16,978 nucleotides of DNA, taken from positions 1 to 16,978 of the forward strand of contig JAHJXD010000032.1 of assembly GCA_018827685.1 (NCBI GenBank). The letters run 5' to 3'. Position numbers and translations under genes: made by a program. Position 1 is the stretch's first letter, and each line of letters opens with the position of its first letter. Below the pieces are notes generated by a model. It ran no database searches. It saw nothing but the letters and a program-made list of their open reading frames with translations, and was not told the origin of the DNA. Source of the stretch: Patescibacteria group bacterium. GTDB taxonomy: Bacteria; Patescibacteriota; Patescibacteriia; Patescibacteriales; GWC2-42-12. Shown here one piece after another: positions 1 through 6,357 of the stretch.

Positions 1-288
1 GTGCATTATTAAAAATTTTCCTTCTCTTGCTCCATGAGTTAAATGAACTACATCAGCCCCGATAAAATCAGGAAGTGCTTGATGAACAAAATCATAAATA
101 GGCGGTTTTTTAATACCCTCCAATCTTCCAGGGCAAAAATCGCAAACAGAAAAACCATCACCCCATTCAAGCAACGCTTGTCTTGCTTCATCAGTTAAAA
201 TTCCACCTGCTTGCAAGGGGTCAATATTTATCATCCCTTTTGCTCCCCGTTTTAGATTGATAAATTTTTGAACAGAGTCTTTTGTCAT
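1..288 (-). CDS. pscS: Sep-tRNA:Cys-tRNA synthase (SepCysS), N-terminal part, cut by window edge
   Basis: An ATG at 288-286 opens a frame of 96 codons that is still open at base 1, so only the N-terminal quarter or so is present. SepCysS is a PLP enzyme that converts phosphoseryl-tRNA(Cys) to cysteinyl-tRNA(Cys), following SepRS. Visible family features are INIDPLQAGGILT (residues 20-32), EARQALLEWGDG (34-45), the hallmark VCDFCPGR (48-55) with the paired cysteines C49 and C52 that in characterised archaeal enzymes carry the sulfur relay, and a THGAREGKF stretch (84-92) near the PLP phosphate site. The PLP lysine would lie outside the window. It is last in a minus-strand run after the galT-like gene and a small ORF, 41 nt from the latter. 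Other fold-type I PLP enzymes such as cysteine desulfurases lack this CxxC-PGR context, so the assignment is fairly firm. No SepRS is visible here. Confidence 0.87.
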   Translation of the reverse strand, partial: MTKDSVQKFINLKRGAKGMINIDPLQAGGILTDEARQALLEWGDGFSVCDFCPGRLEGIKKPPIYDFVHQALPDFIGADVVHLTHGAREGKFLIMH

Positions 289-329
289 AAAATTTTAGTT
301 AATTATGTTTGTTGATCATAATGTGATTT

Positions 330-545
330 TTATTTTAATACCGACATATAATTTTTAAGCAAAAATACTGCTTCTTTTCTCAAATGATTTTTAACCCATG
401 CTTTTTCTTTTTCGCTCAAAAGCTTACCAGGCCCCTGCAGGATTTGATTATCTTTAATCTCCCCGTATTTTTTCAACATACTCCCGACTTTTTCAAATAC
501 TAACTTTTGAGTGGCTTCGTCCGTCGAAAACAAATCAAAATCCAA
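330..545 (-). CDS. hypothetical small protein (71 aa) between galT-like gene and pscS
   Basis: This 71-codon frame begins with TTG 2 nt after the stop of the upstream galT-like gene, an arrangement that suggests translational coupling. The TTG start has no strong ribosome-binding site; the first internal ATG is at residue 22 and would leave about 50 residues. The product is charged and probably helical, with a lysine-rich C-terminal half (LLSEKEKAWVKNHLRKEA, then LLKNYMSVLK). There are no cysteines, membrane segments or recognised motifs. I do not recognise the family. Its place directly before pscS makes a link to tRNA or cysteine metabolism possible, but that is position only. Confidence 0.6.
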   Translation of the reverse strand: MDFDLFSTDEATQKLVFEKVGSMLKKYGEIKDNQILQGPGKLLSEKEKAWVKNHLRKEAVFLLKNYMSVLK

Positions 546-547
546 AT

Positions 548-1462
548 TTATTTTCTAAAAAACTTAGCCGCTTGTTCAGGCGCTATAGAATTGATTATTA
601 AGCCTGAACCAAGTTCAACTCCTGCCCAGATGCTGTCGCGAGGCTGGATTTTTAAGTAAAAATGCTGGTTATCGTCGGAAATTGACTGATGTAAAAAATA
701 ATTGAAAGACAAATTTAATTCGCTTATTTTTATTAAGATTTTTTTTAGTAACTTGGCGAATGATTTAAATTCATTGTCGTTTAATTCTGTAATATTGTCT
801 AAATGGCGCTTGGTAAAGATCCAGCTTTCATAATGGTATTGGCTGGCGTAAGGCGTAAAAGCCGCTATATATTTATCTTCAAAAATTTTTCTAGGTGATT
901 TCATTTCTTTTGTTATAATGTCGCAGTAAGCGCAAGTTTTATAATTGAGTTGGTATTGGCGGGCGGCAATCAGCTCGGCCTTGATTTCTGGCGGCAGAAT
1001 TTCAGAAGCGAAAACCTGGGAATGGGCATGCACTATAGATGCCCCGGCTTTTGAGCCTTGGTTTTTAAAACATAAAACGTATTCAATATTTTTTATATTG
1101 CTTAAGAACAGCGTCCTTTTGGCATACATTTTTAAAAGCGCTTCAATTTGTCTTTGACTTAAATCATGCAATTCTTTTTTATGGTCAGAGGTTTCGATTA
1201 TTACTTCTTGAGCGCCATAAGCTTTTTTGTTGTCTAACGTTACGGACGGAAAAATATTTTTTATGCTTAAGATTTTCCCTTCTGGCGTGTCAATTTGGTC
1301 AAGAATATTTTTAGAGTTTATGTTCTCAGGGCAAAACGGGCAGATAGAAACACGGGAAATAATGGTTTGTTCTTTAATATCGCGCGGGCGGGCGGCGCGG
1401 GCGGGCGTGATAATGACGTATTTATTTAATAAATAGTCTTTACGAATTTCGGATTTTCGCAT
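548..1462 (-). CDS. galT: galactose-1-phosphate uridylyltransferase-like protein (GalT / HIT-like superfamily)
   Basis: A 304-residue protein of the GalT family, which transfers a nucleotidyl group to sugar 1-phosphates through a uridylylated histidine. The N-terminus has the zinc-type pair CPFCPEN (41-47), then GAQEVIIET (83-91, usual GxHEVIVE). The catalytic HxHxQ reads HAHSQ (145-149), with H147 the expected nucleophile. A second CxxC (C177, C180) and the C-terminal half with HFYLKIQPR (267-275) complete the two-domain layout. Having HAHSQ rather than the classical HPHGQ, and the short length, resembles GalT relatives of archaea and the ADP-glucose phosphorylase branch, so the exact sugar and nucleotide are uncertain. 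It leads the minus-strand run toward the 71-aa ORF and pscS. Start ATG at 1462, with a TATAAT box about 24 nt upstream. Confidence 0.85.
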   Translation of the reverse strand: MRKSEIRKDYLLNKYVIITPARAARPRDIKEQTIISRVSICPFCPENINSKNILDQIDTPEGKILSIKNIFPSVTLDNKKAYGAQEVIIETSDHKKELHDLSQRQIEALLKMYAKRTLFLSNIKNIEYVLCFKNQGSKAGASIVHAHSQVFASEILPPEIKAELIAARQYQLNYKTCAYCDIITKEMKSPRKIFEDKYIAAFTPYASQYHYESWIFTKRHLDNITELNDNEFKSFAKLLKKILIKISELNLSFNYFLHQSISDDNQHFYLKIQPRDSIWAGVELGSGLIINSIAPEQAAKFFRK

Positions 1463-1485
1463 ATGTTAGAGTTAAAGATAATTCT

Positions 1486-1494
1486 ATTATAGCA
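1486..1494 (-). promoter_or_regulatory. extended -10 promoter for the galT-like operon
   Basis: On the minus strand the sequence TGCTATAAT fits the TGnTATAAT extended -10 pattern. It ends 24 nt before the galT-like start codon, giving a very short leader. No convincing -35 hexamer lies 16-18 nt upstream, as is common with extended -10 promoters. It would drive galT, the 71-aa ORF and pscS together. Confidence 0.5.
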
Positions 1495-1522
1495 TAGACC
1501 CTTTGCAAAATACCCTGAACAA

Positions 1523-1548
1523 ATGTCAAGGCAAAATGTCAAGGCAAA
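1523..1548. repeat. 13-bp unit repeated twice in tandem
   Basis: The unit ATGTCAAGGCAAA occurs twice head to tail (1523-1535 and 1536-1548) in the gap between the galT-like promoter and the tRNA-Asp repeat. It is probably slippage; no function is evident. Confidence 0.7.
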
Positions 1549-1610
1549 ATTGACTAATTTTTATTTTTCTGTTAGGATAATTTTGGTCTCGCAAGAGATT
1601 TTTTATTTAC

Positions 1611-1663
1611 AGGGACTGTGGCCCAATGCTCTTTCGGATAGAAATTTTCATAATACAGTCCCT
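1611..1663. repeat. GGGACTGT-family inverted repeat upstream of tRNA-Asp
   Basis: A perfect 9-bp inverted repeat, AGGGACTGT (1611-1619) and ACAGTCCCT (1655-1663), encloses 35 nt. The left arm continues as CTGTGGCCCAATGC, shared exactly with copies at 2841-2854 (reverse) and 8735-8748. It lies 7 nt before the tRNA-Asp. It belongs to the dispersed intergenic family also seen near 4439, 11791, 14406 and 15213. Confidence 0.7.
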
Positions 1664-1670
1664 TATTGTT

Positions 1671-1744
1671 GGGACGGTAGCTCAGTTGGTTAGAGCGCTG
1701 CCCTGTCACGGCAGAGGTCGCGGGTCCGAGTCCCGTCCGTCCCG
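1671..1744 (+). tRNA. tRNA-Asp (GTC)
   Basis: The full cloverleaf can be folded by eye. Acceptor GGGACGG pairs with CCGTCCC over 7 bp, with discriminator G as expected for Asp. The D-arm stem is GCTC/GAGC. Anticodon stem CTGCC/GGCAG encloses loop CTGTCAC with anticodon GTC. The T-arm is GCGGG/CCCGT with one G-U pair. CCA is not encoded. The gene is on the plus strand while its flanking protein genes are on the minus strand. Confidence 0.95.
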
Positions 1745-1751
1745 CTAATCG

Positions 1752-1792
1752 CAACAAACAGCCCTTTGATAAATTCTATCAAGGGGTTGTTG
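1752..1792. terminator. hairpin between tRNA-Asp and the trmH-like gene
   Basis: CCCTTTGATA (1762-1771) pairs with TATCAAGGGG (1777-1786, one G-U) around a 5-nt loop, and the outer CAACAA (1752-1757) pairs with TTGTTG (1787-1792). It lies just after the tRNA and after the convergent trmH-like gene, so it could end or shield transcripts from both sides. There is no immediate T-run on either strand, so it is not a textbook intrinsic terminator. Confidence 0.4.
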
Positions 1793-1813
1793 CCGAAATT
1801 TCGAGGAAATTTT

Positions 1814-2590
1814 TTATTTTTCCCTTTGCCTTATAGCTTCAAATAAAATAATTGCGGCAGCGACCGAAACGTTAAGCGAATCAATCTGACCGCGCATATT
1901 AATTTTTATTTTTTCGTCCGCGACTGCCAGCCATTCTTCGCTCAAGCCCTTATCTTCAGCGCCCATAACAATGGCGCAACCTTGTTTATAATCCGTCCTG
2001 GAATATTCCACCTTCGCTTCCGGAGTAGTGGCTAATATTTTTATTTTATTATTTTTGCAAAAACTAACCGTTTCATCAATCGAACTTAAAATCGCTGGTA
2101 CTGTAAAAACTGTGCCTTGGCTGGCGCGGATAACGTTCGGATTATAAATATCGGTTTTAGGGTCATTAATAATAGCCGCGTCCGCTCCGGCCGCGTCGGC
2201 CGTGCGTAAAATCGCGCCCAAATTTCCCGGTTTTTCTATCGCTTCTAAAACAATTATTAGCGGCATAGAGCTTAATTTCATTTTTTCTAATTTTACTTCT
2301 TTCAATATTGCCACTGCTAAAAAACCATCTGGGTTTTCTCGATAAGATATTTTATCAAAAACTTTTTTTGAAACTTCAATTATTTTTTCTTCACCAATGT
2401 CTAATTCTCTTTTTTTATAACTGTGGCAACAAAATATATTTTCTATTACGGCTCCACTTCTTAGCGCTAAATTTATTTCACGCCAACCCTCAATTAAAAA
2501 CAAGCCTTGGGCTTTACGCTCACGGCCGATTTCACGCAATTTTATAATATTTTTAATTTTTTCATTTTGTAAACTGTCAATTATTATCAT
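1814..2590 (-). CDS. TrmH/SpoU-family RNA 2'-O-methyltransferase
   Basis: A 258-residue SPOUT-class methyltransferase, of the family that methylates ribose 2'-OH in rRNA or tRNA. The N-terminal ~100 residues form the substrate-binding domain typical of RlmB/TsnR-like proteins (FLIEGWREINLALRSG, 31-46). The catalytic knot has motif 1 EKPGNLGAILRTADAAGADA (119-138) with the conserved N123 and R129, motif 2 IVMGAEDKGLSEEW (207-220), and motif 3 INMRGQIDSLNVSVAAAI (230-247) with the key Asn and Ser. All three motifs are intact, so the enzyme should be active as a dimer. Whether the target is 23S rRNA or a tRNA cannot be told from the sequence. It stands alone on the minus strand, with a 405-nt repeat-rich gap upstream. 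Confidence 0.9.
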   Translation of the reverse strand: MIIIDSLQNEKIKNIIKLREIGRERKAQGLFLIEGWREINLALRSGAVIENIFCCHSYKKRELDIGEEKIIEVSKKVFDKISYRENPDGFLAVAILKEVKLEKMKLSSMPLIIVLEAIEKPGNLGAILRTADAAGADAAIINDPKTDIYNPNVIRASQGTVFTVPAILSSIDETVSFCKNNKIKILATTPEAKVEYSRTDYKQGCAIVMGAEDKGLSEEWLAVADEKIKINMRGQIDSLNVSVAAAIILFEAIRQREK

Positions 2591-2995
2591 ATTTAAATGT
2601 TGGAAATTTATTAGGGACGGTTACAAAACATTTTTCTATTATAGGGCTAAAGGGATTAAATCAGCTGCGCCAATTTTTCCTTTTAGCCCTAATTAGAAAA
2701 TTTTTAAAATTTTACCGCATTGCCTTCTTAGTAAATACCATGCGACAAAAATCGCAGTGTGAAATTATTACAAATCAACTGCGTAAATCCTGTTATTATA
2801 TAAAAAATTTATCGAAATTTGGAAATTTATGCCCAATATGGCATTGGGCCACAGTCCCTTAATAGCGACGATATTAGTTTAACCGCCAGAACCAAAATGA
2901 GTCAAGTGTATTATAGGTTGATAAGATGTTATTAAACGCTAATAAATTGTGAATAAACAGGTGCATAAGCTGAGGATTTTTAACTAAAAACATTC
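2591..2995. other. 405-bp non-coding gap with several inverted repeats
   Basis: No credible reading frame is seen. Contents include a 10-bp inverted repeat TAGGGCTAAA/TTTAGCCCTA (2642-2651 and 2682-2691) and a small hairpin TGCGA/TCGCA (2741-2756). There is also a 24-nt segment at 2772-2795 nearly identical (22/24) to 3838-3861, a GGGACTGT-family unit with a GCCCAAT/ATTGGGC hairpin (2819-2859), and a DnaA-box-like TGTGAATAA (2948-2956). The gap is mostly mobile-repeat debris. Confidence 0.6.
2819..2859 (-). repeat. GGGACTGT-family repeat, 36 bp exactly repeated in reverse at 8735-8770
   Basis: Read on the minus strand this is AGGGACTGTGGCCCAATG followed by CCATATTGGGC and ATAAATTTCC. The 36 bases 2819-2854 are an exact reverse complement of 8735-8770. 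The central GCCCAAT/ATTGGGC (2831-2849) can fold as a 7-bp stem. Confidence 0.75.
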
Positions 2996-3355
2996 TTACA
3001 CCACATCTTTATAATGTTTTATCTTGGCCGTTTTTTGAATTTGGTCAATATCTATAGTAATTAAATCCGCCCTAACCTCTTGAGTATATAATTTTTTATG
3101 ACCAATATACATTTCCATGCCTCGCCTGAATCTTTCTAATTTAGTAAACTGAAAAGCATTTTCTGCTGACCCATAAAATTGACTGATTCTGGTTTTGACT
3201 TCAACAAAAATAATTTGATCATTTTTTAATGCCACAACATCAAGTTCTTGATAACTTAGTTTAACATTAGCATCAATAATCTGATAGCCCTGTTTAATCA
3301 AATAATTTTTAGCTAAGGTTTCACCAAATTCCCCTATTCTTTGATTATGGGTCAT
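2996..3355 (-). CDS. yraN: YraN/UPF0102 family nuclease-fold protein
   Basis: A 119-residue protein, the usual length for this family. It shows the N-terminal RIGEFGETLAKNYLIKQGY (6-24), then the restriction-endonuclease-like core: YQELDVVA (35-42, family consensus GEIDLIA, with the usual Gly replaced by Gln) and IIFVEVKTR (48-56). E37, D39, E52 and K54 match the PD-(D/E)xK-type acidic and lysine positions. Family members are conserved across bacteria, often near rnhB or ribosomal and processing genes, with a poorly defined role in DNA processing. Here rnhB lies three genes upstream on the same strand. Start ATG at 3355. Confidence 0.88.
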   Translation of the reverse strand: MTHNQRIGEFGETLAKNYLIKQGYQIIDANVKLSYQELDVVALKNDQIIFVEVKTRISQFYGSAENAFQFTKLERFRRGMEMYIGHKKLYTQEVRADLITIDIDQIQKTAKIKHYKDVV

Positions 3356-3407
3356 AAATTTTAAAAGGACTGTTAAACAGCCTTATATTGAAATTACCAT
3401 TATCAAT

Positions 3408-3797
3408 CTACGGCATATATTTTTTAAATTCTTTTTCTTTTTCTATCCGCGCTCTTTTTTCTGGTATTTTTATAACAAGCCTATAGATAAAGAATAACCA
3501 AATCAACATGCCAATAGCCCAAAACAGAAGCAAAAAACGAGAGGATAAAAACGGCACCATTTCATAATTAAAAAATGTTAACACTAAACCAAGAATAGCA
3601 TTGGTTAGAAAAAAAGTATACAAACCGCTCCAGAAGTTAGAATATAAACCCCTGGACCATCTTTTTTTAATGATTCGGCTAATTATGGACAGAATAATTA
3701 ACAAAAAAATAAAACCTAAAACTATTTTAAATGAAAGTTCAGTAAACGCACCCGGCCTGGCGCTAAACCAAAAATTCCAGGTTAAAAAATTCCCCAT
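3408..3797 (-). CDS. small membrane protein with three predicted helices, unknown function
   Basis: A 129-residue protein with three clear hydrophobic segments, roughly residues 22-43, 58-80 and 85-110. Basic stretches follow the first (IIKKRWSRG) and the last (a charged tail ending EKEKEFKKYMP). No signal peptide cleavage site, catalytic motif or cysteine is visible. I do not recognise a named family, although short three-helix proteins of this look are frequent in Patescibacteria. It lies between the methyltransferase gene (71 nt upstream, with a 12-bp hairpin in the gap) and yraN (52 nt downstream), so it may share a transcript with them. Confidence 0.7.
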   Translation of the reverse strand: MGNFLTWNFWFSARPGAFTELSFKIVLGFIFLLIILSIISRIIKKRWSRGLYSNFWSGLYTFFLTNAILGLVLTFFNYEMVPFLSSRFLLLFWAIGMLIWLFFIYRLVIKIPEKRARIEKEKEFKKYMP

Positions 3798-3804
3798 ATT
3801 ATTT

Positions 3805-3859
3805 ACAGGACTTACGCATATTAAAAATGTTTGTAAAAAATCAACTACGTAAGTCCTGT
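3805..3859. repeat. 12-bp perfect inverted repeat in the methyltransferase/membrane-protein gap
   Basis: ACAGGACTTACG (3805-3816) and CGTAAGTCCTGT (3848-3859) are exact inverted copies around a 31-nt loop. The right arm plus flank (3838-3861) recurs with two differences at 2772-2795, so this is a dispersed element and not a single terminator. It lacks a T-run on the minus strand. Confidence 0.65.
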
Positions 3860-3868
3860 TAATTATAT

Positions 3869-4423
3869 TTATAATTTTACATAAATCAGCCCATAATGAT
3901 AGGGTCCGGCCTCAAATTCTTCCTCCAGCCTTAGTCCAAGCTTTTTAGCCGCATTATCAACTAATTCTTTTCTTACCTTTTCTTCCGGCGGCGGACCAAA
4001 AGGCGCGGCAGTATTTTTCCATTCAACAATAACCAATTTACCATTTTTTTTCAATAGCCTAATTGATTCCCTTAAAATCTCGACTCGTTTATGTGATTGA
4101 TATAAAGTATTAATTAATAAACCAATGTCTATGCTGCCGGCTTCAATTTTAGTTGCGCCAAATATTTCTAAATTACTCCAAACTGTTTTAATATTAGTTA
4201 AATTTTCAAATCTTGCGCGCCGATTAATCATTTCTAAAGCAACTCTTAAAATATCAACCGCATACATAATTCCTTTTTTACCTATTAGTTTGGCCCCTGA
4301 AAAAACAAAATTGCCGGAAGAACCGCAACCCAAATCAGCGACTTTCATTGTTTCTTCAACTTGAGCTTGACTAAAAAGTAAATTGACGTTAATCAATGCG
4401 CTGCCTCCTATTGATCTTGGCAT
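3869..4423 (-). CDS. class I SAM-dependent methyltransferase
   Basis: A 184-residue Rossmann-fold methyltransferase. Motif I is KVADLGCGSSGNFVF (27-41), the glycine-rich SAM site. It is followed by the acidic end of strand 2 at GIMYAVDI (51-58), with D57 expected to hold the ribose hydroxyls, and by post-motif segments SIDIGLLINTLY and LLKKNGKLVIVEWKN. The overall form resembles the UbiE/Methyltransf_11 group, which acts on small molecules, quinones or metalloids, but nothing in the sequence identifies the substrate. The C-terminal GPYHYGLIYVKL is typical of short family members. Start ATG at 4423; a MITE-like repeat begins 45 nt upstream, so its promoter region may have been altered by that insertion. 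Confidence 0.82.
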   Translation of the reverse strand: MPRSIGGSALINVNLLFSQAQVEETMKVADLGCGSSGNFVFSGAKLIGKKGIMYAVDILRVALEMINRRARFENLTNIKTVWSNLEIFGATKIEAGSIDIGLLINTLYQSHKRVEILRESIRLLKKNGKLVIVEWKNTAAPFGPPPEEKVRKELVDNAAKKLGLRLEEEFEAGPYHYGLIYVKL

Positions 4424-4438
4424 ATAAAAAATATTATG

Positions 4439-4447
4439 AGGGACTGT
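4439..4447 (+). repeat. GGGACTGT-family half unit
   Basis: AGGGACTGT lies just upstream of the methyltransferase start and 20 nt from the MITE-like element. Its inverted partner is absent. It matches the family arms at 1611, 2859 (reverse), 11791, 14406 and 15213. Confidence 0.55.
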
Positions 4448-4467
4448 CTAAAGACTAGATGCTATTT

Positions 4468-4598
4468 AGTTATTGTGTAAAAACATTATTTTCTGCGTAA
4501 ATCCGCGTAATTATCCGCGTTAATCAGCGGGAAATTGGTTTAAACTACAAACTCTATAATTATCAAAATTGTGGCAAGAATATTTTTACACAGCAACT
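4468..4598. mobile_element. MITE-like element, copy A (131 bp)
   Basis: The ends are inverted: AGTTATTGTGTAAAAA on the left and, read in reverse, AGTTGCTGTGTAAAAATA on the right. The element is flanked by matching ATTT (4464-4467 and 4599-4602; TATTT if the ambiguous terminal T is counted), consistent with a target-site duplication. About four fifths of its bases match copy B at 12372-12505 in the same orientation. The interior carries repeated GCGTAA/GCGTTA blocks about 10-12 nt apart (4494-4530), like iterons. It has no coding capacity. Confidence 0.78.
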
Positions 4599-4650
4599 AT
4601 TTATATCCTTATTATAAAATAATTTTTGTTTTTAAACAAGCTGTCATTAA

Positions 4651-5256
4651 TTATTTAACCTTATTAAAAGTTAAGCGGTGAATCGCGCACGGCCCATATT
4701 GTTTTAATTTTTCCAAATGAAGTTTAGTGCCATAGCCTTTATGTTTGCTAAAGCCGTAATTAGGATATAATTTATCCATGTCTTGCATTATGCGATCCCT
4801 AGTCACTTTGGCAATAATTGAGGCCGCAGCAATAGTAAAAAGTCTTTCATCGCCCTTAATATAGACTTGCTGCGGAGTTGAATAATTTGGCAATTTAGCC
4901 GACCCATCAATTATAATAAAATCCGGCTTAGTTTTTACAGAACCAATCGCTTTTTTCATGGCTAAAAACGTAGCTTGTAATATATTAATTCTATCTATAG
5001 TTTTATGGTCACATATGCCTACGCCAACTTCAATAAAGTTTTGCTTAATTGATTCAAACAAGACTTGCCTGATCTTCTCACTTAATTTTTTTGAATCATT
5101 AACTCTTATTAAGTCATTATTTATGTTAATATTAGCATTAAAAATAACACAAGCAGCCACTACTGGTCCGGCTAATGGCCCTCGCCCAGCCTCATCTATG
5201 GCGCCTATCATCTTATAGCCTTGAGAAAATAATTTTTTTTCCTCGTTCAAATTCAT
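4651..5256 (-). CDS. rnhB: ribonuclease HII
   Basis: A 201-residue RNase HII, which cuts the RNA strand of RNA-DNA hybrids and single ribonucleotides in DNA. All signature blocks are present: IGAIDEAGRGPLAGPVVAA (17-35) with active-site D21 and E22, VNDSKKLSEKIR (52-63), IIDGSAKLP (115-123) with D117, and AAASIIAKVTRDRIM (143-157) with D154. The C-terminal YPNYGFSKHKGYGTKLH (164-180) is followed by HRLTF. Length and order are standard. Start ATG at 5256 lies 27 nt after the trxB stop, so it is probably co-transcribed with trxB. Confidence 0.96.
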   Translation of the reverse strand: MNLNEEKKLFSQGYKMIGAIDEAGRGPLAGPVVAACVIFNANININNDLIRVNDSKKLSEKIRQVLFESIKQNFIEVGVGICDHKTIDRINILQATFLAMKKAIGSVKTKPDFIIIDGSAKLPNYSTPQQVYIKGDERLFTIAAASIIAKVTRDRIMQDMDKLYPNYGFSKHKGYGTKLHLEKLKQYGPCAIHRLTFNKVK

Positions 5257-5283
5257 TGTTTAGAGCGTAGATAAATGCTTTTT

Positions 5284-6198
5284 TTAGCTATTTTTTAACT
5301 GAATATATTTATATGCAGATAGCGCAGCTATTGCTCCCTGACCACAGCCAATAACAATTTGTTTAAATTCGCTTTGAGTAACATCACCGGCCGCAAAAAT
5401 ACCATCGCAACTGGTTTTACCACTTAAGTCTACAACAACCTGCCCTAAAGTATCTGTTTTCACTAAATCTGCCACTGCTCCTGTCTTAGGCTCATGTCCT
5501 ATTTCAACAAATAAACCAGCAATGTCTAATTTTCTTGATATTTGGCTAACATTATTGATTATTTTTACTTTTTCCAATTTTTCCCTACCTATTATTTCGC
5601 TAATTTCACTATTTAATATTATTTCTACATTGCTTTTACTTTCTACTGCCAAAATCAAACTTCCAAAGGCTTTAAGCTGTGGCTTGCGATAAATTAAATA
5701 AACTTTGCCAGCAATTTTGGACATAACCTCGACCGCATCCAAGGCCGCGTTACCGCCACCGACAACGGCTACGCTTTTCCCTTTAAACAAAGGTCCATCG
5801 CAATTAGCGCAATAACTTATTCCCTTGCCGGTTAATTCATTTTCTCTGTCTATCTTTAATTGTTTTGGCTCCAGCCCTATGGCTATAATAATTGTTTTAG
5901 CCAAATAACTATCTTTACCAGCTTCAACCAAAAAACTACCATCATGATTTTTACTAATTTTTTTTACTTGATCAGTTTTAAGATCAACCCCCAAATCTTT
6001 CATTTGCTGGCTCATTTTACTTATTAAATCAACGCCCCTGACAAACTCCATGCCAGGATAATTTTTTATATCAGAAGCCCAAATAACTTGACCGCCTATA
6101 TTTTTAGAAATCACCAAGACTTTCATCATTCTTCTGCAAGCATATATGGCCGCGGTCATGCCGGCAGGGCCGGCTCCAATAATAATTGTATCAAACAT
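5284..6198 (-). CDS. trxB: thioredoxin reductase
   Basis: A 304-residue flavoprotein of the low-molecular-weight thioredoxin reductase family, transferring electrons from NADPH through FAD and a disulfide to thioredoxin. It shows the N-terminal FAD motif GAGPAGMTAA (8-17), GGQVIWASDIKNYPG (35-49), the redox pair CANC (C130, C133; usual form CATC), and the NAD(P)H motif VVGGGNAALDA (145-155). The basic YRKPQLKA (170-177) sits where NADPH enzymes have HRR...R. The C-terminal FAD motif is GIFAAGDVT. The basic residues are mostly kept, so NADPH use is plausible. Its partner trxA is the next gene upstream, but 159 nt of unusual regulatory-looking sequence separate them, suggesting trxB can be expressed independently. 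Confidence 0.95.
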   Translation of the reverse strand: MFDTIIIGAGPAGMTAAIYACRRMMKVLVISKNIGGQVIWASDIKNYPGMEFVRGVDLISKMSQQMKDLGVDLKTDQVKKISKNHDGSFLVEAGKDSYLAKTIIIAIGLEPKQLKIDRENELTGKGISYCANCDGPLFKGKSVAVVGGGNAALDAVEVMSKIAGKVYLIYRKPQLKAFGSLILAVESKSNVEIILNSEISEIIGREKLEKVKIINNVSQISRKLDIAGLFVEIGHEPKTGAVADLVKTDTLGQVVVDLSGKTSCDGIFAAGDVTQSEFKQIVIGCGQGAIAALSAYKYIQLKNS

Positions 6199-6219
6199 AA
6201 ATTAACAAATTATCGTTAT

Positions 6220-6228
6220 TTATCCACA
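6220..6228 (+). promoter_or_regulatory. perfect DnaA-box sequence upstream of trxB
   Basis: TTATCCACA matches the bacterial DnaA-box consensus exactly, 22 nt before the trxB start codon. It is far from the likely origin, so it could be DnaA-linked regulation or chance. Confidence 0.4.
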
Positions 6229-6251
6229 ATTTACCCACTCAAATAAATTTT

Positions 6252-6263
6252 GCTAATATTAGC
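6252..6263. promoter_or_regulatory. 12-bp palindrome GCTAATATTAGC
   Basis: This perfect palindrome, 53 nt upstream of the trxB start, is repeated at 11943-11954 and 12105-12116, with partial forms at 11907-11916 and 12063-12074. The size and repetition suggest a dimeric regulator's operator, but no regulator gene is visible. Confidence 0.45.
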
Positions 6264-6277
6264 TATCTCATTAAACT

Positions 6278-6301
6278 TAAGTCTACAAATTTGTAGACTT
6301 A
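6278..6301. promoter_or_regulatory. perfect 24-bp palindrome, operator candidate 1 (trxB proximal)
   Basis: Each half is TAAGTCTACAAA meeting its reverse complement in the centre. It is one of two near-identical perfect palindromes between trxA and trxB. The inner TACA...TGTA resembles operators of MarR and BlaI/CopY-type winged-helix repressors in general form only. Confidence 0.6.
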
Positions 6302-6322
6302 TCCCTGTTACATATAAAATCT

Positions 6323-6348
6323 TTAAGTCTACAAATTTGTAGACTTAA
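6323..6348. promoter_or_regulatory. perfect 26-bp palindrome, operator candidate 2
   Basis: The same sequence as 6278-6301 extended by one base on each side (half TTAAGTCTACAAA). The centres of the two copies are 46 bp apart. It begins 10 nt downstream of the trxA stop. No T-run follows on the minus strand, so a terminator role is unlikely. Confidence 0.6.
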
Positions 6349-6357
6349 GTCGCGTGA

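Noticed and set aside
1585..1605. Small GTCTC/GAGA(T) hairpin with a following T-run considered as an intrinsic terminator
   Set aside because: The stem is only 4-5 bp and no plus-strand gene ends upstream of it.
1572..1757. 61-residue minus-strand frame over tRNA-Asp
   Set aside because: Its sequence (GRTGLGPATSAVTGQRSNQLS) is the familiar antisense translation of a tRNA gene.
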